Assembly: GCA_002914805.1 (NCBI GenBank)
Contig: JXTB01000583.1
Coordinates: 62,001-126,000 of the forward strand
DNA length: 64,000 nucleotides
Direction of reading: 5' to 3'
From: Parasponia andersonii
Taxonomy: Eukaryota > Streptophyta > Magnoliopsida > Rosales > Cannabaceae
Of this stretch, positions 26,698 to 38,425 are shown one piece after another (within the stretch, counting starts at the first letter, position 1; every line of letters begins with the position of its first letter). Below the pieces are notes generated by a model. It ran no database searches. It saw only the letters and a program-made list of their open reading frames with translations, and was not told the DNA's origin. The position numbers and the translations under genes were made by a program.

Positions 26698-28131
26698 TCA
26701 GGTTTCATGACTATTTATTTTTGTCCTATAAGAGATTGACATCTCCCTCTTGGATTCTAAGAAGGCCAACAATTTTATTCGATCAAGAAGGTTTTCTTCA
26801 ATGACTGGAACTTGCTTGAAATTCTCAATCCAAGCACATAACCGAGGACGGGATTCAACAATTTCATTCCCACAACTTCTTCTATGCATTCAAACCAAGA
26901 AGCCAGCCATCCATAAGCTATGTCCACCATGTTCATAGTTTCTCCTCCAAAGAAATTATTGTTATGTCCAAGGCCTTCCTCTTCCACGATTTTAAGCACT
27001 TCCGTACTTCTTTTGCTGCCTTTTCTAGCTCTCTTTCACTACTACTCTTTAACAATGAGTTCAAAGTGCGGTCCTGTAACAGATATTGTATAAATAAATC
27101 AAATATAACTAGAAATAAAAGGCAGAATATTTATACATGATCTTTGGTTTGTTTGTTTGTTTTTTTTTTTTCTTTTTTCCTTTTTCTTGTTTTGTTTTGA
27201 TAAAAAGTAATAATAGAAAAAGCAGGTTTGACATGTACATGATTTTTTTTTTTTAATGTTTGTTTTTCTCTACACTGATGTTGTGTTAGAAAAAGCTTCC
27301 TTTTAAAATTCGATCAAGACTTATCTAGCTAATAAATTTGAGTTTTATTTTATCTTTTTGCCCTCAGGGAAGGGGGAAGTTGAACTTAGAACCTTCACGT
27401 TGGGAGCCGTGGGAGTACCAGTTTTGCTCAGTACTGATGACCACAAATATTGTTTTCCTTTTGTTGGTTTACAAATATGTACTATTATGTTGTACACAGT
27501 CACAGATGTATAGATCAAGATCAATATGCTAAAGGAATGTTGACTCAGATGATTAATTGCATGAGTAGACAATTATATATTATAATTTTTTTGTGGGCTG
27601 ATTTTTTTTTTTTTTTTTTTTTGAAATAGATAAATCGGAAAGCTAGCTGATTAAACTAGTTAATGAAAGATTATATAGTCATTTATACACAAGCTAGCTA
27701 GTGCCATATATGTACTTATTAAGAAAACAAATGTAACATATGGTCATTTACACCAGCTAGTGCACATAAATATGTATATGTATTTCAAATTTCATCTAGC
27801 TTAACTACCTTCTCAGCTGCAAATCTAAGCCAAAACCGAGCCAAATCTCTCTGATTAGCATCTTTTGGCAGCAGAGGACTAATCTCTGACCACGTTTCTT
27901 CGATGTACTCGAGGATGATGAGTGACTCAGCAATAGCTTTGCCGCCGTGGACGATCGAGCACAGGGATCTTCTGATAAATGGGGTTGCGCTGAAGAAGCC
28001 ATTGACTCTTGTTGAGAACTAGATCTTCTTCTATAAAATCATAGTCCACACCCTTCATCTTCAGTGCCCATATTACTCTAGAACTGTACGGACTGGGGCC
28101 AAAAACCCAGCAGCTTCACATCTTTCTCCAT
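26698..28131 (-). pseudogene. tau-class glutathione S-transferase pseudogene 2
   Basis: Exon 1 runs from the ATG at 28131 ([12 protein letters not shown]) to a donor after 27809; exon 2 runs from an AG near 27077 to a stop at 26698. Exon 1 has two single-base frameshifts: an extra C near 28098 before the SPYSSRVIW segment, and an extra base near 27957 between the IPVL and [11 protein letters not shown] segments. Exon 2 has a phase error at its start, an indel near 27000 before LKIVEEEGLG, and a small deletion near 26850 between MKLLN and the [14 protein letters not shown] segment. Otherwise FFGGETMNMVDIAYGWLASW and the tail remain recognisable. The cis-Pro (PVL) is retained, unlike in pseudogene 1. 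The exon 1 indels alone could be draft errors; together with exon 2 they support pseudogene status. Confidence 0.82.
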
Positions 28132-28729
28132 TGCCAATCTAAAGTTGAAGGAGTGAAGATTGAGTATTGGCATTTTCTAAATGTGTCACTTAATAATAAT
28201 GGTGAAAAATGTTCGAAGTGTACGAAATTTTAATTGCAGGTCACGTTGAATGTTAATTTATTTATAGTGTCCCTTTGTTCATTGTGGCCCGGATTATCAG
28301 CTGATCTTGGCCTCAAATCCTGTATGTTCCCAAAATGAAAATTTTCTGGTGGTAAAAAGGTTGAGAACAGGCCTAGAGTTTTGAGAATTTTTTTTTTTTT
28401 CGGGGGATAAATAGAATGGGCCTAGAGTTAATGGAGTTGCAGTACTGCTATCCCATGACTATATATCGGGTTAGGCTTGAACTCATTCATGATTGTACTG
28501 CTAATTTATTTATCGTTTATTATTATTATTATTATTATTATTTTCTTTTTTAAAAGAAAAGATTCTCTTCAGATCAAAGTTTCGTCACACCTCTAATCTC
28601 GTGAACAAAGAACATTTGCATTAGAAAAAAAAAATAAAAAATCTCGATTAGTTTAATTGGCATCCAATTGCATGGCTAGTTCATCATATACATTTATCAT
28701 CCAAACAAAACGATATCTACTTAAATGTG
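28132..28729. other. intergenic DNA between GSTU pseudogene 2 and a LINE
   Basis: AT-rich, with a (TTA)n tract near 28517-28542 and poly-T runs. The first ~100 bases on the minus strand would be promoter of the dead GSTU. No gene recognised. Confidence 0.4.
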
Positions 28730-30466
28730 TCATACAACCTTAGAGACTAGTCGTAGCCATGGCCCGAAAAGGTTGACGGAGTGGGCGTCAGGGGCTTTGA
28801 TCAATGTTTTTATTGCAGAACATGAGTTTTTATCATGTCCGATCAGTCTGCATTTGTAACAAAACAGTGGAAGTCTTTCATACTTAAGATAGCTCCATAC
28901 TTGTGAGGAAGTCATTCTTACTACATGCAAAAGATCACAAACCGAAACTTGTGAGGAAGCTTTAACCCCACCTGACGGGTCAAATATGGCGGGTTCTGTG
29001 AGTCAGACCCATCCAGACACATGAAAGTCATCAGCTGGAATGCACGAGGGTTGGGAAATCCTAGTGCATTCAAACAGCTTCAACTGTTGGTATGCCAAAA
29101 AAAACCCCTTCTGCTCTTCTTAATGGAAACTATTCTACCCCCAGGTCAATTTTCTCGTTTTCAAAACAAGTTGGGCTTCGAAGTTCCTCGGTGTGGCCGT
29201 AGCGGAGGTTTAATGTTACTTTGGAAGGATGAACTCTCTGTTCATATCCTCTCTTTCTCCTTTTATCATATTGATAGCTTTGTTACTAGCAACTGTAATT
29301 GTATTTGGCATTTTACTAGCTTTTATGGTGCTCCAGAGCTTTCTAATACACGTTTTTCCTAGGAACTCCTTCGTCGTTTATCTCATGTGTCCACAGGTTC
29401 CTGGCTCAGTATGGGAGATTTCAATGAATTGCTCAGTACCTAAGATAAATCAGGTAGAGCCTTTCGTAATAAAGCAGCTATGGAAGCTTTCCGCCATTCT
29501 CTATATGATTGTGGCTTATAACCGGTCGATTATAACGGGCCCTGACTTACTTGGGATAACAAACGCTATAATTTGACTCATGTACATAAAAGTCTTGATT
29601 GGGCGATGATTAACGCCAGGTGGCAAGACACGAGCCCATGCAAATTCAGGCCCAACTCCGAAGATTTGCACCCTCTCCCTGCGCGCGCCTGAGAGAGCAT
29701 CTGTGGTTGTTATTCTTACCACCATCACAAAACAAGGTTCTATATAAACCACTTGCACCATGCATTACCCATAATGACTGGAAACGTTTTTGAGATTAAT
29801 GGATTTCTGGTTTTGCTACCAAGTCCCTCCTTGGAGACTATAAAAGGTGAGATTCCCCTCTTCATTCTACACACCAAAAACAAAGAACAGAAGCCTTCTT
29901 CTCTTTGCCATTCTCTCTCAAGTGTTCTTGAGTTCCTCAGTTTTTTTTTAGCTAGAGCTTTTCGAGTGTCTAGAAAATTTTGAGTTCAAAGCTATCCAGT
30001 TCGTAGAGTGGAGGTGTTGGTGCTTCACTTGCTACTCTTCGTCGTTGTATCCTGGGAGACTGACGCTTGCAAAATCCTCAAGCATTCTGGTGGAGGGAGC
30101 GAATCAGTTTTAAGGACTTTGTGTGGAACACAGCCCTCGACGGTTAACAATCCTTTGTTCTGAAGTACAACCGAAATTCTACTCAAAGTTGGAGCATAAT
30201 ATTTTGGTAACATTATTTATTTATTATAAACGTTTATAACCTCATATATTGCATGTTACAACAGGTGTGACAGAATTCAATGGATGAAGTCTAGTGATAA
30301 CAAAACAAAATTTTTTCATTCACGTGCCTCTACCAGGTGCAGACTTAACTCCCTGAAAGGTATTTTCAACATGAATGGTAAACGGAAAACTTCAGTTGAG
30401 AATGTCTCTAATATCGTTCTCTCCTATTATCAGGCTTTATTTGCTACAACATCACTGTTGGAGTAG
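28730..30466. mobile_element. broken L1-type LINE with inverted 5' part
   Basis: Minus strand 28730-28930 encodes the end of a LINE ORF1, with YERLPLFCYKC and a CX2CX4HX4C knuckle, then GPWLRL. Directly beyond it, on the plus strand, 29021-29630 encodes the ORF2 endonuclease (MKVISWNARGLGNPSAFKQL; later LMETILPP, WLSMGDFNELL and DYNGP), with several stops. After an interruption (29640-30270) the reading resumes at 30265-30466 with RIQWMKSSDNKTKFFHSRAS, a segment that precedes the reverse transcriptase in plant LINEs. The reverse transcriptase itself is missing; the copy ends where an LTR piece starts at 30452. ORF1 opposite to ORF2 fits a 5' inversion of the twin-priming kind. Confidence 0.8.
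29640..30272 (+). repeat. Copia-LTR-like sequence inside the LINE
   Basis: This stretch separates two LINE coding blocks. It contains TATAAAAGG (near 29839), a CT-rich leader-like region, the phrase GTTGTATCCTGGGAGACTGA and GGTGGAGGGAGCGAAT, and ends TGTTACAACA. This layout is typical of some plant Copia LTRs, and a related phrase (CTATCCTGAGAGACGGA) occurs near 59092. No target duplication was found, so a solo LTR is only a suggestion. Confidence 0.45.
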
Positions 30467-30912
30467 TTTTCACCAGCTATCCACATATCTTTGAATTGCT
30501 GATGTTGTATCCTCCAACTGTCCACGTGTTTTTGCTATCCCAAAAAGCTTTTGACTTTAGGCAGGGTCGGAGAGGTGGGGAAGCTATCTACAAAGACTCT
30601 CTGATGCTTAAATCAGTTGTCTATCTTTGATTCAGGGTAGCAAAGATTTAGTTTTTCTTTGTATGAATATATTTTTATCTTTTTGTATGCGTACATGCCT
30701 CTTTTTTGGGGGCGCATGGCTCATATATATAGTCCTAAAATTGTGAATCTCATGGTTCTCAATCCTAGGACCGAATACCTTTTCTCATCAGGATTACCGA
30801 GTACTTTTTCTCATCAGGACTTGCTCTAGAGATCACGGTCCGAGATTACTGTGATTCTTTCTGCATCGTCGTAACCTAGTTTCCGCCATCCCTTCTGGCT
30901 CGAGTCTGTCAG
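30452..30912 (-). repeat. 3' half of a Tat-family LTR, minus strand
   Basis: Read on the minus strand this matches the second half of the 45326-46113 LTR in order: GGCGGAAA, ACGATG, GAGTAAGTC-like, CCTAGGATTGAGAACC, TATATATATGAGCC, GAAAAACT, CTTTGCTACCCTGA, AAGCATCAGAGAGTCTTTG, CCCCACCTCTCCGACC, CACGTGGACAGTTGG and GATACAACATCAGCAATTC. It ends in CTCCAACA at 30452, the expected LTR terminus, abutting the LINE. Confidence 0.75.
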
Positions 30913-31404
30913 GCAATTGGGGAGCAACATGTATTTCTCAAATTGGAGGAACGGAGAAACGATTTCCCCACTTAATGGATACGAATCCATCAACTAGGGA
31001 AATGGGGGTAGTTGTGGGAGTCGTTCCTAAATCATATACCACGTGGACGATTAAGTGGCAGAACAGGTCATAAACGGGGTACACCGTCCGATACGTATCT
31101 AGAGTGACTAATTAAAGGTCACGCGAGTCGCACGTAGTACCACATAGGCCCATGGGACCTGTTTCTAAATCATACACCATGTGGACGATTAAGTGGCAGA
31201 ACAGGTCATAAATGGGGCACACTGTCCGACACATGTCCAGAGTGACTAATTAAAGGCCACGCGAGTCGCACTTGGTACCACATAGGCCCATGGGCTGTCT
31301 GAGACTAGGGTCGAGCCCATCCCAGACCCTGGATGGACTCGGCCGAGTTCGATTTTTACCTCAATAATTGAGGGTCGGGAGCCCCAAGTGTCTTCTATCA
31401 GAGT
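30913..31404 (+). repeat. 3' internal tail plus 5' part of a Tat-family LTR, plus strand
   Basis: The first part (CTCAAATTGGAGGAACGGAG, CCCCACTTAATGGATACGA, GGGAAATGGGGGTAG) matches the end of the Tat-like element's interior just before its 3' LTR (56817-56893). It runs into LTR sequence (CACGTGGACGATTAAGTGGC) and stops at about 31404. Within it, 31023-31160 and 31161-31297 are tandem copies of a 138-bp LTR segment. It sits back to back with the minus-strand LTR half at 30452-30912. Confidence 0.75.
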
Positions 31405-31693
31405 ACAATGAATCCTTGGTATTTTTGGTTAACCCGGATAAATCATTTCGAGAAGATTGTCTTCTTGTTTGTCTGCGGATCTCTTTGTTGGGAATCAAGA
31501 AGGTGACCACTCACCGGATCAATCAAAAGATTTTCGAGAATAGACAGGAAGACGAAAAAGTTGTGGAGCGATTCCGGATATTATTATTGTCTAGATCAAG
31601 AGTTAATTTATGTTAGATCACGTTCTAAAATATTTTGTAAAAAACAAAAAAATTAAACGATAAATTCTACTGCATTTTTTTTTTTTTACAAAA
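31405..31693. other. unassigned spacer
   Basis: A short open stretch in 31368-31616 partly overlaps LTR sequence and has no known motif. Then AT-rich DNA up to the truncated Copia element. Confidence 0.3.
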
Positions 31694-34458
31694 TTATGGT
31701 GTTCTTGAAAATGATTTTATGAAAATATTTTCGGAAATTTTATTCCAGCTAACACCAGAAAAAACAACATTCTTGTTAATTACAGATTTCTTATTCTCAA
31801 ATAACGAGATTTTATTACCCTTAACTCCTTCTAGATAACCCAGAAAAACTCCTTTTTTATCTCTAGAATTAAGTTTTTGTCGACTAACATGCACATAAAC
31901 AATACAACTAAATATTTTTAAATGATCATAACTAGGTGGAACACCAGACCAGATTTCTTCAGGAACTTGAAAATCTAAAGCTGAAGGAGGAGACCTATTA
32001 ATCAAATAACAGGCTATTACAGTAGCTTCTGCCTAAAAAACTTCGGGTAAACTAGATTCTGAGAGCATATATCTAACCTTGTTCATAATTGTCCTATTCA
32101 TTCTCTTAGCCAAACCGTTTTGCTGACGTATATTTGTACAAGTGTGATGCCTAGCAATTCCATCTTCAACACAATATTCATCAAATTGTTTATTACAAAA
32201 CTTAAGGCCATTATTCGTTCTCAATCTTTATAGTTTCTTGCCAGTTTGTGTTTCTTATAATGTCTTCCATTCTAAAACTTCGCAAATTCTTCATCTTTTG
32301 TTTTAAGAAAATAGATCCAGACCTTTCTAGAAAAATCATCAATGAAGGATATGAAATATTGATATTTAGACAAAGAATATGGTACTTATGGTGAACCCAA
32401 GAGATCTGAATGCATATAATCAAGAGTTCCTTTTGTCTTGTAGGCTGCAGTAGCAAACTTTAACCTATATGCCTTACCCAAGATGCAATTTTCACTGAAT
32501 TCAAGATCTGAAATTTTACTCTTATCAAGTAAACCTTGCTTCTTGAGTTCTTGTAGACCTTTAAACTCATGTGACCTAATCTCTTGTGCCACGGTTCAGT
32601 TTGATCTCTTTTCTGATTCTAAGACAGGAACATCACCACTAACTATTGATCCTTGCAACATATATAATCCACTTTTAACAATCCCTTCATAATGACTAAT
32701 GCTCCCCTGGTCGTTGTCAATACTCTACCTAGAGACTTGTAATAATAGTCCTTTGAATCCAATATCCCAAGTGAGATAAGATTTCTTTTCAAATTAGGAA
32801 TAAACCTTACATCAGATAAAATTTTTACTGATCCATCTACCAATCTGAATTTGATTGAACCAATCCCAACTACCTTTATAATCAAAGAGCCAATCTTCTC
32901 TGGGTCTCATATGAAATGTACACCTAGAATCTATGATCCATTGATCCTTTGTATCATCATTTGTAACAATAAGAACCTCAGCACTATCATAACCATCTGA
33001 AATGTTTGTAGTGTTATTAGAGCTATTACCTTCTTCTTTTAAGCTCTAGTTCTTGCATTGTGGATAATATTTTTTTATGTGCCCTTCTTTGTGGCATTAT
33101 TAGAAAGTCATTTTGGTTCTGGACTTTGATTTAGACTTGCTTTTTCCTCTTCCATTTGCTTCTCATTTAGTCCTTCAGTAGTAGATTTCATGGACTTTCC
33201 ATTTGCTCAAAGCTCTAACTCTTTAGAGTATGCTGCACTAGTCACTTCTTCAAGTTTCAATACATCTTTGCCATATTTTAACGTATCCCTCAATCAATCA
33301 TACTAGCTGGGCAGAGAATTCAATACGAATATTGCCTGATCTTCCTCGTCGATCTTAATAACAAGATTTTCAAGACTAGCCACTAATTTTGTGAATTTAT
33401 CTATTTTTTTATTTACAGATTTCGAATCGTTCATCTTAAATCCATAGAATTTCTGCTTCAGATAAATTCAATTTGAAAGTAATTTTGTCATGTACAACTG
33501 CTCGAGCTTTTTCCACATCTCTGCTACAGTCTTCTCTTTGATAACTTTTCCCAAAATTTGATCACTTAGACTCGGAACAATTGAGTTTCTTGCCTTTTTT
33601 GAGAATCTCATATCTGTCTTTATCTGGAGTTGTCATGTTCGACTCCCCTTTTAGTACTTTATCCAAGCCCATATTGCCAAGGTGAGCCATTATCTTCTCT
33701 CTCCACAGAATAAAATTATTTCTCCCGTAAAATTTCTTAACTTCAAACTTGGTTGTGGTCATGGTTGAATCTGCTCCTAGCCTGCAAGCAGAATATTGTG
33801 ATGCCCCAAGTTCAACCTGTTGAGTATGATGAGAAATCTTCAGCTTTTAACCTGAAAGAAAATCAAACAACCACAGAGAATGAAGAACTTGGCTCTGATA
33901 CTAGTTTGTGAGGATTATTCCTCTGAATTCTCAAACAGAACTTTAGCCAAACACATAAAACACAAGAACAAAAGAAAGAAAGACAAGAGAACAAGAGAAG
34001 AAACGAGTACAACCAGAGTTACTTGGTTCAGGTTGCAAAAACAAACCTACTTCCAAGGCAGAGACTTAGTCCCCAGTCAAATCCACTAATATAAGAGAAT
34101 GATTACAACCCTCTAAGCTATCAGCACGTACAGGAATCTGTCTGTACAGTTTACTATTTTTTTTGTTAACTCTCAGTAAACACTAAAGTCCATGTATAAG
34201 CCCGGAAAGTTATCCAAGAACTTTCTCACTCTAGCTCATGTTACAAGCTATAGAGTTGATAATACATACAAATTCTCACAAGGCATTCCTTATATATGAA
34301 TATAAAACTAATTGAAGAATAGAGTTAGTTAAGTTAGTTATGCCTAGCCAATGAGCTGCAGTCTCATTAACTGAATATAACTAACCTATTATTATTATTA
34401 TTATTATTTATAATCATATAACTAACCTATTAGTTATAGCTAAGACTAACTTATCACA
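31694..34458 (-). mobile_element. truncated Copia retrotransposon (5' LTR, gag, protease, integrase)
   Basis: The 5' LTR is 33907-34458 (TGTGATAAG...CTCACA on the minus strand), followed by a primer-binding site ACTAGTATCAGAGCC near 33893-33907. Gag starts near 33762 (MTTTKFEVKKFYGRNNFILW). The protease region reads DQWIIDSRCTFHM (near 32930), with Arg in place of the usual Gly after the catalytic Asp-Ser. The GAG-pre-integrase block at 32643-32885 includes RFIPNLKRNLISLGILDSKD and RGALVIMKG. Integrase remnants are MRTNNGLKFC, ARHHTCTNIRQQNGLAKRMN and LSESSLPEVF (32033-32224), then INRSPPSALDFQVPEEIW and the GVFLGYLEGVKG block (31694-32005). Frameshifts and stops separate these. The reverse transcriptase, RNase H and 3' LTR are absent: the copy ends at about 31694. 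Confidence 0.85.
33907..34458 (-). repeat. 5' LTR of the truncated Copia element
   Basis: 552 bp, TG...CA on the minus strand, with the primer-binding site at its inner edge. No partner LTR is visible on the other side of the truncated body. Confidence 0.75.
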
Positions 34459-36193
34459 CTTAATGATCGAATATGTGTGGCATTTGGTGGACGGACCTTA
34501 TGTTACATACTAACTTGATCATATTCAAAATAAGGTCTAAATTATGCAAATAGGCCACGATCGATGAATTCAGTAAACCAGATTCTTTTCTAGCGTTTTT
34601 CGTTCAATAATGCAATTGGAGTAATAGATTATGCTTTTTCTAGTGGATTATATAAATATATACATAGGCAAAGTCTACGTTCAATGAAATGTCCATCAGT
34701 CGAAAAGAAAGAGAAATATTGGCACCAAAGCATGTAGTACTCGTTGATAGTACATGTGACACTAACATAAGTCCTTTATCTATATATATATATATATGGT
34801 TATGTCTTAACGAAGTTTTTTGTTTTTGCTCGATGGGTATTTTGACTATGTTGAAAATGACTTACTACTATAAATCATTTTGACCTACAACCATTTCATT
34901 TCAATTTAGAGAATCTTTTTCCTATAAGACTTTTTAAGGAAAAAGTTTTTATCAAATTATTAGTATTAAGTAGTTTGATATATACGGTTTGTTGTTTTGA
35001 ATAAGTAGACAGTTTTTTTCTTTTTTAGAATCAAATACACGGTTAGTTGCCTTCAAAAAAAAAAGAAAGAAAATATACTATAAAAAACGTTTAATAAATT
35101 GTATATATATATATGTATATATATATATATCAAAAAAGTCATTTTTCCATAACGCATGAATAAAGGGTTATTATATCAAACGTTTAGTTTTCCAAATATT
35201 TTACAAACGATTATTATATTATATTTTCCAAAAAATAATATATGTTTGATATATATATATATTCCAAAAAATAATACATATGGATAACTAATTATTGAAT
35301 TTGATATGTTTAGCTTTTTATGTGTTAGCCAGAAATCGTTTAGCTTTCTATGATTATTAGTATTGAATTTAATACGTTCAAATATGTACGACTAAGATTA
35401 TAAGAAAACATCTAGTTTCATATATGACTCCTTATCAAATTAAACTCTTTAATACTTGCATCTATTCATATATATGACTCCATAAGAAAAACAATATTAA
35501 TAATACTAATAATTCCAAAGGCCGAAATAGCTCAATTTCAATTGTCAGATTCAAGTTCATCACTGTTTTACACATGAAATGTAGTTCAAAAGAAGCCAAA
35601 AGTACTCATTTTTTTATTTTTACTTCATAAATATCCGTTTTATACCTTTTTGGAGAAATGTAGACCACTACTGTTTTACACATGAAATGTATTGTATATA
35701 TTTTATACATTGAATGTATACCGTAGTCTACACTTTATGAATAAAAATTACACTAAAAATTGACACACATTTAAAAATACATCGTTCATATTTTTCATAT
35801 GATATGTGTACTTCATTGATAAAATTTACATTATAAATGTAAACCACTCATATTTTGCATATAAAATGTAGACCATAAAAAGGTTATTTTTGAAAGAAAA
35901 ATTAAAAACGGGTATTCATAAAAAAAGTTTTGAAAACGGGTACTAGACATAAATTTCTCATTTAAACATCTCATGATCAAATTATTAAGGGTCACGTGAA
36001 CAATTAATATTTAATTTATTCAATAATAACTTCCTGTCCATTGATCGATAACCCTACATGATAATTAAAAGTTGATTTAGAAGATTAGCCCATATTGTTT
36101 TTGAGAATATATATAAGGTTAGAGAGCAATCAAACGTATTGTTTTATTTATTTATTTATTAATTATTATTACTATTGTTGTTGTTGTTGTTTA
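34459..36193. other. AT-rich intergenic DNA with simple repeats
   Basis: Alternating AT tracts at about 34780-34796, 35103-35130 and 35247-35262. At 35560-35880 diverged copies of an ACTGTTTTACACATGAAATG-type motif recur. No gene recognised. Confidence 0.4.
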
Positions 36194-36993
36194 TTAGGGA
36201 TAATAGTATTAAAATATCCTGAGTTTTATCTTTTTTGTAAAAAAAATCTTGACTTTTGAATATCTACAAAATAATATCTTCACTTTTAAATTTCTACAAA
36301 CTAATACTCTGATTTTTGAATTTCTATAAAATAATATCCTTACTTTTGGATTCTGCAAATCAATACCTTGACAATTAAAATTCTTACAAATTAATATCCT
36401 AATATTTGAAATTCATATAAATTTATAACTTTAATGCCTAATTAGTTAATTTTAATAATAAAAAGATGGTAGTAGCCATCATCAACTTAATTAAAATTAT
36501 TAAATAATAATAAAATTTTTGAAAAAATATATGTAGTTAGCATATCTCATTTTTTATTTAAAAATAAAAGTAAAAAAATTAGAACAAAAGGTAAAAGTAG
36601 TTAATTATAAAAAAAACATGAGAGGTAAAAAAAAAATTGTGTTCTTTCAGCAATTAATCAAAAAAAGTAGTTATTAAATAATTTCTGATAATATACTAAT
36701 ATCAAAATATTTTTAATATGTTAATAAAAGATGTTCGCATCTTTTCATTTGATAATAGTATAAATATACAAAGAAAACAAAAGCTGAGGATATTAATTTT
36801 TAACAATTATAAATGTCAGTGTATTAATTTACATGATTCAAAAGTGAGGGTATTAATTTGTAGAATTCTAAAAATCAGGGTATTATTTTGCGAAAATTTA
36901 AAAATGAAAATATTATTTTACAAACATTCAAAAGTCAGGGTTTTTTTTACTAAAAAAGTTAAAACTCAAGATATTTTTACATGATTAACCCTT
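36194..36993. mobile_element. fold-back element, ~0.8 kb, with 35-40-bp internal repeats
   Basis: The left end (TTAGGGATAATAGTATTAAA) and right end (TAAGGGTTAATCATGTAAAA on the minus strand) are inverted. Both arms then carry runs of a 35-40-bp unit of the form AATATC.T.ACTTTTGAATTTCTACAAA, five or more per arm in opposite orientation. The interior (36420-36770) is AT-rich and non-coding. The structure is that of a fold-back or long-TIR MITE whose arms grew by tandem repetition. Confidence 0.65.
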
Positions 36994-37645
36994 ATTATTA
37001 TTATTATTATTTTAAAAGAAGTGTTAACTTATGTTAATTTAAGTCCACGTGTAAAATAAAAGAAAATATTAAAATTATTAAGATGATTAAATATATAACA
37101 CATCAAATCACAAAAAAAAAAGAGAGAGAGAATTAGAATTTATCAACTAGATAAGTTATACATCAAAGAAAATTAGTTAAAAGAAAACAAGATAATTACA
37201 AGTAAAATCACAAAAAAATAGATAATTTATCGACATAATTAGTATACATAAAAAAATTAGTTAAATTAGTTAATCTAGGAGAAAAAAGAGCATATGTGTA
37301 GGGAAAAAAATTAAAAAGAGAAAGAAAAGTAAACTTGTATATAATAAGGAACGAGAATAAAAATACAAAAATGAAATGAGAATGAGAATAAAAATACAAG
37401 AATTGAATGAGAATAAGAATAGAAAAAAAAACAACGGAAAATGAATTGAAAAAAAAAACTCACCAACAAGTTACAAGTTTTTTTGTCATATATATCTTTC
37501 TATATTTGTATAGGCATTGATGACAATTTTTTTATTGTAAAATCACTAACATTATTGTAACCCTCAAATGAAAATCTAATGGTCCAAATTAGAGTATCTA
37601 TTCATGGAGCCAAAACAAAAATCATTCATTGAAACATGACATAAA
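36994..37645. other. AT-rich intergenic DNA
   Basis: Includes two adjacent copies of a GAATGAGAATAA.AATA.AAAA-type phrase (37350-37430). No gene recognised. Confidence 0.35.
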
Positions 37646-38110
37646 TAAATATATATATATATATAGAGAGGCACATTTTTATTTTTTTTACCTATACATA
37701 AGTATCATTTTGGCCATAAATTTTTTTTTTTACATATTTTTTTATATTAAAAAATAAGAGAGAAATAACATTAATAATGTACGTCTTTTTGAGTATTTCA
37801 TTATAGCTGTTGAATAACTATTAAATGATGATTCAATATCTAAAAAAAATATCAACACATAGGTACAAAAAAATAACTACTGAATTAGCAACCTCTATAT
37901 ATATACATACATATATATATATATATATATGGTTGCTAATCCTATAGGTATTTTTTTTTTACTTATAAGTAGGTATTTTTTTTTTTAGCCGTTGGATCAC
38001 TATCTAATAGTGATCTAATAGCTATAATGAAGCGCATGAAAAGACGTACATTATTAATGTTTTTTCTCTCTCTTACTTTTTATAATAAAAAAATGTGCAT
38101 GCTAAATTTT
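37646..38110. mobile_element. long inverted-repeat (fold-back) element truncated by an assembly gap
   Basis: The left arm (37646-37900) and right arm (37931-38110) are inverted copies. Shared pieces include ACATTAATAATGTACGTCTT, TTCATTATAGCT, a GATTCAATATCTAAAAAAAA / GATCCAACGGCTAAAAAAAA segment and ATTAGCAACC. The centre is a TATATATACATACATATATA tract. The right end runs into the N gap. A fragment of the same family is at about 40218-40290. Confidence 0.7.
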
Positions 38111-38148
38111 NNNNNNNNNNNNNNNNNNNNNNNNNNNNNNNNNNNNNN
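38111..38148. other. assembly gap (38 N)
   Basis: A run of 38 N at the outer end of a fold-back element, where hairpin structure would hinder sequencing or assembly. Confidence 0.99.
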
Positions 38149-38248
38149 CCTACAAAACTAGAGAACCAGAAAAGTAAAGTGTATATCATATTGGGTCCAC
38201 TCATAGTTCTACGAGTATAAATTTTAGCACAGATATCTTAAAGGAAAA

Positions 38249-38425
38249 TACCTATTACTACCTAATCTCCACTCTAACCGATTAGAGATAATATGTTTTT
38301 ATGCCCTAATCTCCACTCTAACCGATTAGAGATAATATGTTTTTACGCCTACTCCGAGTGTGACTCGAACCTAAATCAAGATCTTCAGTAATGGGTGTTT
38401 TTACCACTTGAACCAACCCACTAAT
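38249..38425 (-). repeat. probable tRNA-derived SINE
   Basis: On the minus strand an A-box-like TGGTTCAAGTGGTAAAA (about 38398-38414) is followed about 35 bases later by a B box GGTTCGAGTCACAC (about 38358-38371), the spacing of a tRNA-related SINE head. Downstream is a 44-bp tandem duplication (each copy containing CTCTAATCGGTTAGAGTGGAG). It cannot fold as an intact tRNA because the acceptor stem is absent. Confidence 0.5.

Noticed and set aside
31368..31616. 82-codon plus-strand ORF
   Set aside because: Its start lies in LTR sequence and the rest has no recognisable motif.
38340..38425. possible tRNA gene
   Set aside because: Has A- and B-box-like parts but no acceptor stem or plausible cloverleaf; better explained as a SINE.
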